Shown here: positions 1 to 5,973 of the stretch, in pieces | How positions within the stretch are numbered: the first letter of the stretch is position 1 | Layout: the number at the start of each line of letters is the position of its first letter | NCBI GenBank assembly: GCA_003243865.1 | Contig: QHBQ01000360.1 | Location: forward strand, 1 to 8,089 | Length of the DNA: 8,089 nucleotides | From: Candidatus Chloroheliales bacterium | Lineage (GTDB): Bacteria; Chloroflexota; Chloroflexia; QHBQ01 | Reading direction: 5' to 3' | Program-made: the position numbers and the translations under genes | Notes under the pieces: model-generated | What the model saw: only the letters and a program-made list of their open reading frames with translations | What the model was told of the DNA's origin: nothing | Database searches by the model: none

Positions 1-2847
1 ATCATGCCCGGCCTGGCCCCCACCGATGACAAGACCTATCCCGCCAACGAGAGCGACCTGCTCTTTCTGCAAGATATGTACGATGCCGGGGCCAAGGATT
101 ACTTCGACATCGCCAGCGTGATGATTTACGGCTTCCAGGAGCCGCCCACCACCCACCGCACCGACTTCAACCGCTTCAACTTCAGTCGCCCGATCCTCAC
201 CCATGAGCTGATGGTCAGAAACGGTGACGGCAACAAGCCGATTTGGGGCAGCGAGTACGCCTGGCTATCGCTCTCACCCAATATAGACTGGCCGCCCGAC
301 CCGCGCTATGGCAATCAGAAGTCGCTGTGGGGCAATGGGGTGGACGAGCAAACCCAGGGCGAGTGGCTGGTGGGCGGCTACGAGCGGGCGCGGCGCGACT
401 GGCCCTGGATGGGGGTGATGGCGGTCTGGAAGTTTCGCGACCCCATCAACAACCCTACCTTGCCCGCCAGTTGGTTCAGCATCGTCAACAACGACTTCAG
501 CCCCCGCCCTGCCTACAACATCCTGCACGATTACGCTCGCACCGGTGCGTGGGGTACCGTTGCCGATGTCGGCGTGCATAGCGGCTGCTGCCGCGCAATT
601 ACCTGGCAGGGCAACTGGAACAAGAGCGCCACTCCGGTCAGCGGCAACAAGGGCGACGCCCTCAGTATTAGCAGCATCGGCGACGCGCTCAGGCTGCGGG
701 TCAACGTGCCGCTGCACTATCAAGTTGCTGGCGGCAGCAGCGGCGACATCAGTCCCAGTGACGGCGTGGTGGACATCGCGCTGGGCGATTCATCCGCCTA
801 CAGCCACACAGTCACCACGCAGATGCTGGCCGACAACGCGCAGGTGGCGGGCTTCACCGTCTACCGCAACCAGCCGTTCCTGCTCGCGGCTGGTATCCCC
901 GCCGCCTATATCGTCAGCACTGTCGGGCTGGGGGTGGCCGCCTACCGCCTGCTGCCCTGGCTGGTCTATCTGCTCGACAGGCTGTTCCAGTATCTGCTGT
1001 TCGCGTTCACCAGGTTGCTCTTCGCCCTGCGCTGGCTGGGCCGTGCCATCCTTTCGCTGCTTGGCCGCCTCGCCTTCACCTTTATCTATCTCAGCCTACC
1101 CCGAAACACAGTTAGCCCAGCCGTCACCAGCCGCTATCTCCCCAAGTCGCTACAATCTACAATCTACAATCTACAATCTACAATCATCGCCCCTATCGGG
1201 CTGATTCTTAGCGTTGCCCTCTTTTACCTGCCAGTCACGCGGGCGGAACTGCTGAGTGACATCAATCCCTTGCCCCTTATTATCGGCGGGCTGATGACCG
1301 CCTTCTTCGCCTTGCTAACCCCAGAGACCGCGCTTGCGCTCATCATCGCGCTGGTGCCGCTCTATCTGCAGCCTGGCTATCTCGACATCGGCTTCATGGA
1401 AATCGGCTGGGGGCCGAAGTACATCGGCCACTTCTACTTCCCCATAGCCGAACTGCTGCTGCTGCTCACTGCAGCGGTGGTCGGCTGGCGCATCGCCGTC
1501 GGCTGGCTGGTGGGCCGTCTCGCCCCAGTGGGCTGGCGCACCGAGGACCGAGCGCAGACGACGGTAGTCCGGGCGGTGCGTACCCCGCTCACCCAGGTAA
1601 TGCAATATTTGCGTGCCGACGCCTTCGCCCTGCTAGGTATCCTCTGGGTCGCGCTAGGCGGCTTCTCGCTGCTCACCGTTGCTGACCGCCAGTTCCTTAG
1701 CGATAGCGTGCGCGAACTGCGCTGGACCGTCATCGAGCCGGTGCTGTTCTATTTCCTTTATGTATACGTGGTTGGCCGCATGGACCCCCACCCAACCTCC
1801 CCCAATGGGGGAGGGGTTTTGCCCACTCCCCTCCCACCGGGAGGGGCTGCCATGACTCCCCTCCCACCGGGAGGGGCTGGGGGTGGGTCCGTGCCGCCCG
1901 AGCCACTCCCCCACCCAGCCTCCCCCTTTGGGGGAGGGGTTTTGCCCAAGATGTTCCCCCTCTTCGACTTCTTCATTGGCGCGGCAGTAATCGTCAGCAT
2001 CTTTGGCATCGTGCAATTCTTCTTCGGCACCAACACGGTCAACGTCGAGAATCTCAGCCGCGTCACCTCAGTGTACGAACACCCCAACAGCCTCGCGCTG
2101 TACCTGGGGCGCGCCCTACCGATCGCCGTCGCATTCGCGGTGCTGCTGCCTGCGGCTTACCGCCAGCGGCGCATCATCTACGCGCTCACCGCCGTCATAA
2201 TCGGCATCACCATGTATCTTACCTACTCGCGCGGCGCGCTCCTGGGGGTCGGTGGCGCGCTGGTGGTGATTGCCCTGCTCGGCGGGTGGGGGGTGATTGC
2301 GCGGCTGTGGCAGTCGCGGCGGGGAATAGTGGTGGCGATGGGCGGCTTGGCGCTAGTTATTGGCGCAGCGGCTATCTACTTTGCGCTCGCTCGCCTCACC
2401 GACCTGGGCAGCGTGTCGCTGCGCCGCGACATCTGGTCTGCCGCGCTGCACATGATCAAGGACCATCCCATCTTCGGGGTTGGCCTCGACCAATTCGCCA
2501 ACCAGTATCCTCACTACGCGACCGCGGCAGTGCAAGCAGTAGGCGAGGTCTACACATCGCACCCCCACAACTTTCTGTTGGATTATTGGCTGAGATTGGG
2601 TATAATAGGGTTGCTCCTCGGCGGGCTGACTATCTTTCTCTTCTATCGCTTCGGCTGGTGGCTGTGGCGGCTGACCCGCAATCCCCTGCACCGCGCCATC
2701 CTCGTCGCCCTGCTAGCGAGCATGACCGACTTCGTGCTGCACGGGTTGGTGGACCAGGCTTACTTCGTGCCGGACCTGGCGCTGATCTTCTGGTTCACCC
2801 TCGCCAGCATGGAGGCCACCCGCCGCAGTGTACTCGACGAAACGTAA
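1..2847 (+). CDS. Fusion of glycoside-hydrolase-like domain and O-antigen polymerase/ligase (5' truncated)
   Basis: The frame is open to the left edge, so the start lies outside the window; residue numbers here count from the ATG at 4. Residues 1-180 resemble the end of a clan-A (TIM-barrel) glycoside hydrolase: the segment KPIWGSEYAW puts Glu84 where the nucleophile at the end of strand 7 is expected, and WMGVMAVW (about 135-142) fits strand 8. The acid/base half is missing from view. A beta-rich segment (180-290) and membrane helices (about 299-365) follow. Residues about 396-940 form a multi-helix Wzy/WaaL-type protein with the usual landmarks: YEHPNSLALYL (691-701), YSRGALLGVGG (741-751) and SHPHNFLLDYWLRLG (852-866). 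Expected role: polymerisation or transfer of lipid-linked glycan at the outer membrane face. Residues 383-394 and about 594-648 come from repeat DNA. No separate start or Shine-Dalgarno is visible for the ligase half. Polymerase assignment is firm at family level; the hydrolase family is not resolved. Confidence 0.82.
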   Translation: MMPGLAPTDDKTYPANESDLLFLQDMYDAGAKDYFDIASVMIYGFQEPPTTHRTDFNRFNFSRPILTHELMVRNGDGNKPIWGSEYAWLSLSPNIDWPPDPRYGNQKSLWGNGVDEQTQGEWLVGGYERARRDWPWMGVMAVWKFRDPINNPTLPASWFSIVNNDFSPRPAYNILHDYARTGAWGTVADVGVHSGCCRAITWQGNWNKSATPVSGNKGDALSISSIGDALRLRVNVPLHYQVAGGSSGDISPSDGVVDIALGDSSAYSHTVTTQMLADNAQVAGFTVYRNQPFLLAAGIPAAYIVSTVGLGVAAYRLLPWLVYLLDRLFQYLLFAFTRLLFALRWLGRAILSLLGRLAFTFIYLSLPRNTVSPAVTSRYLPKSLQSTIYNLQSTIIAPIGLILSVALFYLPVTRAELLSDINPLPLIIGGLMTAFFALLTPETALALIIALVPLYLQPGYLDIGFMEIGWGPKYIGHFYFPIAELLLLLTAAVVGWRIAVGWLVGRLAPVGWRTEDRAQTTVVRAVRTPLTQVMQYLRADAFALLGILWVALGGFSLLTVADRQFLSDSVRELRWTVIEPVLFYFLYVYVVGRMDPHPTSPNGGGVLPTPLPPGGAAMTPLPPGGAGGGSVPPEPLPHPASPFGGGVLPKMFPLFDFFIGAAVIVSIFGIVQFFFGTNTVNVENLSRVTSVYEHPNSLALYLGRALPIAVAFAVLLPAAYRQRRIIYALTAVIIGITMYLTYSRGALLGVGGALVVIALLGGWGVIARLWQSRRGIVVAMGGLALVIGAAAIYFALARLTDLGSVSLRRDIWSAALHMIKDHPIFGVGLDQFANQYPHYATAAVQAVGEVYTSHPHNFLLDYWLRLGIIGLLLGGLTIFLFYRFGWWLWRLTRNPLHRAILVALLASMTDFVLHGLVDQAYFVPDLALIFWFTLASMEATRRSVLDET
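1150..1185 (+). repeat. 7-bp tandem repeat, 5 copies, inside the fusion ORF
   Basis: Five perfect copies of CTACAAT run from 1150 to 1184, plus one further C. Because 7 is not a multiple of 3, the repeat is read in all three frames and gives the heptad LQSTIYN followed by LQSTI. It lies exactly between the hydrolase/membrane-anchor half and the polymerase half. Losing one unit would move reading into a frame that stops at 1202-1204; gaining one would move it into a frame that stops at 1209-1211. The tract is therefore a possible slipped-strand switch. Confidence 0.95.
1782..1948 (+). repeat. Palindromic repeat cluster translated in frame within the polymerase
   Basis: Two 40-bp copies (1786-1825 and 1909-1948, 37 of 40 identical), each with a CCTCCCCC...GGGGGAGG hairpin, flank two perfect 25-bp copies (1825-1849 and 1855-1879), each with a CCCCTCCC...GGGAGGGG hairpin. 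The block has no stop codon. It encodes roughly residues 594-648, a Pro/Gly-rich stretch with TPLPPGGA twice and HPxSPxGGGVLP twice, between a predicted membrane helix at about 577-592 and the next at about 655-675. The second polymerase in this window (5970-7580) has no comparable Pro/Gly stretch. It looks like a dispersed intergenic-type repeat that inserted into a loop without breaking the frame. Confidence 0.9.
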
Positions 2848-2850
2848 AAT

Positions 2851-2857
2851 AAGGAGG
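2851..2857 (+). promoter_or_regulatory. Strong Shine-Dalgarno for the small RHH-like gene
   Basis: AAGGAGG lies 8 nt before the ATG at 2866 and 3 nt after the stop of the polymerase gene (2845-2847). It fixes the start of the downstream gene. With only 18 nt between the two genes there is no room for a full promoter, so co-transcription with the gene before it is likely. Confidence 0.85.
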
Positions 2858-2865
2858 ACAAACCG

Positions 2866-3153
2866 ATGACCACCATTACCCTTGAACTGCCGGATGAGGT
2901 ACGCGCCGTGATTGACGCTGCACGTGGCGAACAGGATGTTGCCTCTTTCCTCGTTGCTGCTGGTGAGCAGGTCGCCAAGCACAGGTTGGCCCCCAAATAT
3001 CCTGCGCCTCTAGCCGATGAGCTTACCGCCGCTGACCATATCAGGATGGCCGAAGAAGCCGAGGCCGACGCAGTAGATTTGGACGAGTTCCGGCGCATAC
3101 TTCGCGTGCGAATGGCCGAGCAAGATGCGGAGTGGGTTCGTATTCAAAGTTAG
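2866..3153 (+). CDS. Small ribbon-helix-helix-like protein (possible orphan antitoxin/regulator)
   Basis: This is a 95-residue protein. The first 42 residues have the layout of a CopG/Arc-type ribbon-helix-helix DNA-binding fold: a strand TTITLELP (2-9), a helix from DEV to about residue 20, a short turn, then a second helix from about DVASF to AKHRL. The rest is a charged, Glu/Asp-rich tail (about 60-95), such as antitoxins use to contact a toxin. No PIN, RelE/ParE or other small toxin gene follows; the next gene, 31 nt on, is the HEPN protein. Two readings are open: an orphan antitoxin or regulator, or a partner or regulator of the HEPN gene. Base composition is closer to the GC-rich neighbours than to the HEPN gene. 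The strong ribosome binding site supports it as a real gene. The fold call comes from pattern only. Confidence 0.6.
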   Translation: MTTITLELPDEVRAVIDAARGEQDVASFLVAAGEQVAKHRLAPKYPAPLADELTAADHIRMAEEAEADAVDLDEFRRILRVRMAEQDAEWVRIQS

Positions 3154-3184
3154 GGCAACGGATTGCAGATCGGGACGGGTAAAT

Positions 3185-5017
3185 ATGCAAATCTCGGAGT
3201 ATAAAGGAATGTGGTGGCTACCGGACAGGCAGGAAGAAAAAATTTCCGGCACACTAACCATCTCACCCGTAGATGGAATATGGCTGAACCTTGATGGCTC
3301 ATTTGATCCAAGTGCCTCCCTAGAAAACAGGTATTCTCTAGTTCTCGGACAAACCAACGATGGCTATGTGGCTATTTCTGACTGTGTGCAGGATAAAAGA
3401 GGTACTTCATTTCCACGTCTAGCCTCATTGATTGCCTACGTTAGTGATCTACCCTTCTCAAAGACTGAAGAGCTTAACTTTCATAAGATTGAAGTAAGTT
3501 ATACCTATTTGCTCGAGTGGCTTAGTCTTGAGTCATTTAAGATCAACAGAAACCAGGATGGGAGTACATATGAAGAGCTAATCTACCGCTGGCCCGAAGA
3601 AGAGATGGTAGAAGTTGTGGAAGGCGTTAGAATATCAGTAGTATGCACTGACAACCCGCAGAGCAGTGATTACCAGGATAGGGACATTTCATCAGTGCGA
3701 ATGAGGTTTGAGGCAGAGAAGGGCATGACAGCCCATCAGTGGGGTCGCAACTATATAGAGCCAGTATGCGACCTACTCAGCCTTAGCATCAGTAGGCCCA
3801 ACTCTGTTCACGGTATCACTGCCTACGGGCAAAATGGTAATGAAGTTAAAGTTCTTCGTTGGGAGGGAAGCTACAACGATAGGCGACCTAACCTCATCTT
3901 CACTGAACCTTTGCTTATCCTATCAAACCATGATGTAGTGAAGCACTACGGAAGCCCAGCTAAGGCTTTTAGTGAGCTAATGAGGCTATGGCTAGATATG
4001 TACATAAAAAAGAGGTACGATTTGGCTCGGGCGCTATTCTTCCAGACAATATACAGCAAGAACCTACCAGTAGAGCTTGCGTTTCTGAGCCTAACTCTTG
4101 CTACCGAGTCCTATCATAGGGAGAGGTTCGATACGGATGAAGATCACCAGAAGGAAGTTGAAGATAAAACCAATGATTTTATTAATGAGGTGGAGTCCTC
4201 TAATATTTCGCCCAATAGCAAGAAGAGAATACGAGGTCTTATTCGAGCTAAGAAAGGTGAATCCCTCAACGCACGTATAAGTAGTTTGGTAGGGGACGTG
4301 ATGAAGCCTATCGAAGGGCTTGCAAGCCTGTATGAGGGGTGCCTTGGGCAAGCAGTCGCAACAACGAGGGGATCGCTGGTTCATGGGGGAATTAAGATAG
4401 GAGAAGATAGTTGGAGGAGACCTGATTGCTTGGCCCAGGTGCTTTCATATCTGATGCGAGTACTTATTCTGCGCGAAATTGGCTTGCCGCTAGAACTTAT
4501 TACTAAGCTAATAAAGTATAACGCTGGCTACCGCGCTAGTGTGAGGGTTGCTGAAAAGTTCGGTAAGATGATATGTGATGAGGAGGCAGCGAGTAAGTCC
4601 AAAGGTAAAAGTGAAAAAGCTGAGGCCGTACAAATTTCTAAGGTTGCGGAAGCAGAAATACGCAGTCCGCTAAACGGCAAAGAGCTAATAGCACTAATCA
4701 ATCGCCCGGGCGGCAAATGGGTTGCCGTGCTGAAAGGATATCTCACTGGCCTAGTTCGTGATGGTAAACTTAAACAGGACGATAAAGACAGCGCGAGGAA
4801 GCTTGTCCTTGAAATTAGGGATGGGCTATGTGTTCAAGATGATGGTACTACGCCTAGTCAACAGCGCAAGGGTGGAGACGGGTGTAGGCACATGATGGGC
4901 TATGTGTTCAAGATGATGGCACTGTGTCTGATCTATCAAAAGAGTTCTAGATTCTTTGTGAAACGGCAACCTTTACCTGGCGTGCGCTACACGCCCAATT
5001 GGAGGTACAACGTTTGA
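3185..5017 (+). CDS. ApeA-type HEPN protein, predicted abortive-infection RNase, with altered C-terminus
   Basis: Predicted 610 residues from the ATG at 3185. An in-frame ATG at 3125 would add 20 residues but overlap the upstream gene, and homology starts near residue 5. Residues about 5-40 (KGMWWLP, then KISGTLTISP and LNLDGSF) match the ApeA N-terminal domain, which continues to about residue 210 (PVCDLLSLSISRP). A helical region from about 262 to 450 fits the ApeA-associated HEPN domain; its catalytic-type motif is R395-GSLV-H400 (R-x4-H), with Gly where Asn/Asp usually follows the Arg. After a Lys/Glu-rich linker (about 470-490), residues 494-545 (SPLNGKELIAL, RPGGKW, RDGKL) resemble the C-terminal module of CCA-adding tRNA nucleotidyltransferases. 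ApeA homologues are known anti-phage proteins; RNase action is predicted from the HEPN motif. The gene is visibly AT-richer than its neighbours, suggesting transfer. From residue 555 the tail is read in a shifted frame after an insertion. Confidence 0.8.
   Translation: MQISEYKGMWWLPDRQEEKISGTLTISPVDGIWLNLDGSFDPSASLENRYSLVLGQTNDGYVAISDCVQDKRGTSFPRLASLIAYVSDLPFSKTEELNFHKIEVSYTYLLEWLSLESFKINRNQDGSTYEELIYRWPEEEMVEVVEGVRISVVCTDNPQSSDYQDRDISSVRMRFEAEKGMTAHQWGRNYIEPVCDLLSLSISRPNSVHGITAYGQNGNEVKVLRWEGSYNDRRPNLIFTEPLLILSNHDVVKHYGSPAKAFSELMRLWLDMYIKKRYDLARALFFQTIYSKNLPVELAFLSLTLATESYHRERFDTDEDHQKEVEDKTNDFINEVESSNISPNSKKRIRGLIRAKKGESLNARISSLVGDVMKPIEGLASLYEGCLGQAVATTRGSLVHGGIKIGEDSWRRPDCLAQVLSYLMRVLILREIGLPLELITKLIKYNAGYRASVRVAEKFGKMICDEEAASKSKGKSEKAEAVQISKVAEAEIRSPLNGKELIALINRPGGKWVAVLKGYLTGLVRDGKLKQDDKDSARKLVLEIRDGLCVQDDGTTPSQQRKGGDGCRHMMGYVFKMMALCLIYQKSSRFFVKRQPLPGVRYTPNWRYNV
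4820..4923 (+). repeat. 26-bp direct duplication flanking a 48-bp insert at the 3' end of the HEPN gene
   Basis: Positions 4820-4845 and 4894-4919 are identical over 26 bp; extended to 30 bp (4820-4849 and 4894-4923) they differ at one base. The offset is 74 nt, not a multiple of 3, so the second copy is read in another frame. Read in the first copy's frame, the second copy continues DGLCVQDDGTVSDLSKEF and stops at TAG 4948-4950, which looks like the ancestral end (about 563 residues). The present ORF instead runs on to TGA 5015-5017. Confidence 0.88.
5001..5016 (+). promoter_or_regulatory. Shine-Dalgarno and TTG start of the decarboxylase, overlapping the HEPN stop
   Basis: GGAGG (5001-5005) lies 8 nt before TTG 5014-5016. 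The other in-frame options are worse: TTG 4999 precedes the Shine-Dalgarno, and ATG 5023 is 17 nt away. TTG overlaps the TGA at 5015-5017 that ends the extended HEPN ORF (TTGA), an arrangement that permits translational coupling. Confidence 0.75.
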
Positions 5018-5973
5018 AAACAATGATTGTAGGCGGTGCTGGCTTCGTCGGCTCACATTTGAGCGAGGCGTTGCTGGCGGCGGGTCATGAAGTTACCGTG
5101 GTAGACAATCTGCTGACCGGGCGGGAGAGCAACATCCGCCAGATGCTTGGCGACCCGGCCTTCTGCTTCATCCGCCGCGACGCAATTGCCCCGATCAGCG
5201 ACAGCGAAATCGCCGAGTGGGGCGAGGGCATCGAGCGCATCTACTATCTCGCCAGCCCCGCTAGCCCCGACGATTACTTTGCCTACCCGATTGAGACGCT
5301 CCTCGTCAACTCGGCGGGGGTCTACAACTTCCTGCAACTGGCCGAGCGCAACCAGGCCCGTTTCCTGCTCACCTCCACCTCTGAGGCTTACGGCGACCCC
5401 CTCGTGCATCCCCAACCGGAGACCTACTGGGGCAACGTCAACCCGGTCGGGCCGCGCTCCTGCTACGACGAGGGCAAGCGCTTCGCCGAGTCGCTGACCA
5501 CAACCTTCGTGCGCAGCCGCACCCTCGACGGGCGCATCGTGCGCATCTTCAATACCTACGGCCCGCGGATGAAGGCGAACGATGGGCGGGTCGTCTCCAA
5601 CTTCATCTACAATTGCATCAACGGCAAGCCGCTGGTTATCTACGGCGACGGCAGTTACACCCGCTCCTTCTGCTACGTCAGCGACCTGGTGCGCGGCTTG
5701 ATGATGGTGATGGAGGCGGACAGCGACATCGCGACTGGCGAGGTGTTCAACCTGGGCAACCCCGACGAACACACCATCCTCGATTTCGCCAAGACCATCC
5801 TGCGACTGACCGGCGCAGACGTACGCATCAACTTCGAGCCAGCCCGCACCGACGACCCCACCCGCCGCAAGCCTGACATCACCAAAGTGAAGACCCGCCT
5901 CGGCTGGCAGCCGCAGGTGCCGCTCGAAGAGGGGCTTAACAAGACCATCGCGTGGTTCAGGACACAGCCTTGA
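5014..5973 (+). CDS. uxs: UDP-glucuronate decarboxylase (UDP-xylose synthase), extended SDR family
   Basis: This 319-residue cytoplasmic enzyme should convert UDP-glucuronate to UDP-xylose with bound NAD+ and release of CO2, giving a pentose donor for glycan synthesis. The Rossmann glycine motif GGAGFVG is at residues 7-13, with the acidic NAD-ribose contact in VVDN (D31). Hallmarks of the UXS subgroup rather than of general epimerases are YYLASPASP (77-85), the catalytic TSE at 122-124, the stretch from HPQPETYWGNVNP to the catalytic Y151xxxK155 in RSCYDEGKR, and RIFNTYGPRM followed by DGRVVSNFI. Length is normal for the bacterial family. It sits between the HEPN gene and a Wzy-like gene and overlaps both by 4 nt (TTGA), so it is probably in one operon with them. 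GC content is high, like the genome background. Confidence 0.92.
   Translation: MKTMIVGGAGFVGSHLSEALLAAGHEVTVVDNLLTGRESNIRQMLGDPAFCFIRRDAIAPISDSEIAEWGEGIERIYYLASPASPDDYFAYPIETLLVNSAGVYNFLQLAERNQARFLLTSTSEAYGDPLVHPQPETYWGNVNPVGPRSCYDEGKRFAESLTTTFVRSRTLDGRIVRIFNTYGPRMKANDGRVVSNFIYNCINGKPLVIYGDGSYTRSFCYVSDLVRGLMMVMEADSDIATGEVFNLGNPDEHTILDFAKTILRLTGADVRINFEPARTDDPTRRKPDITKVKTRLGWQPQVPLEEGLNKTIAWFRTQP
5959..5972 (+). promoter_or_regulatory. Ribosome binding site and TTG start of the second polymerase
   Basis: AGGA (5959-5962) lies 7 nt before TTG 5970-5972, which overlaps the decarboxylase stop TGA at 5971-5973. An in-frame GTG at 5952 is possible and would add six residues, but no Shine-Dalgarno precedes it. 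Confidence 0.6.

Noticed and set aside
545..1204. Long overlapping open frame in another frame across the hydrolase/anchor region.
   Set aside because: Its translation is Ala/Ser/Pro/Arg-rich low-complexity sequence typical of a GC-rich shadow frame. It only matters as the frame entered when one 7-bp unit is lost.
1786..1948. Hairpins CCTCCCCC...GGGGGAGG followed by TTTT, resembling rho-independent terminators.
   Set aside because: They lie in the middle of an intact ORF with membrane domains on both sides, occur as repeated copies, and only a short TTTT follows two of them.
3125..3184. Upstream ATG at 3125 as the start of the HEPN protein.
   Set aside because: It would overlap the end of the small gene, has no clear Shine-Dalgarno, and the added 20 residues precede the conserved N-terminal domain. 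It cannot be fully excluded, because ATG 3185 also has only a weak ribosome binding site.
4820..4923. Two 26-30-bp repeats separated by about 44-48 bp, resembling a minimal CRISPR array.
   Set aside because: Only two copies, both within protein-coding sequence; the first encodes the natural protein tail and the second matches its reconstructed continuation. A duplication/insertion explains it better, and no cas gene is present.
5053..5772. 239-codon open frame on the minus strand opposite the decarboxylase.
   Set aside because: The opposite strand encodes a complete UXS enzyme with all catalytic motifs; the minus-strand product is His/Val/Ala-rich with no recognisable domain.
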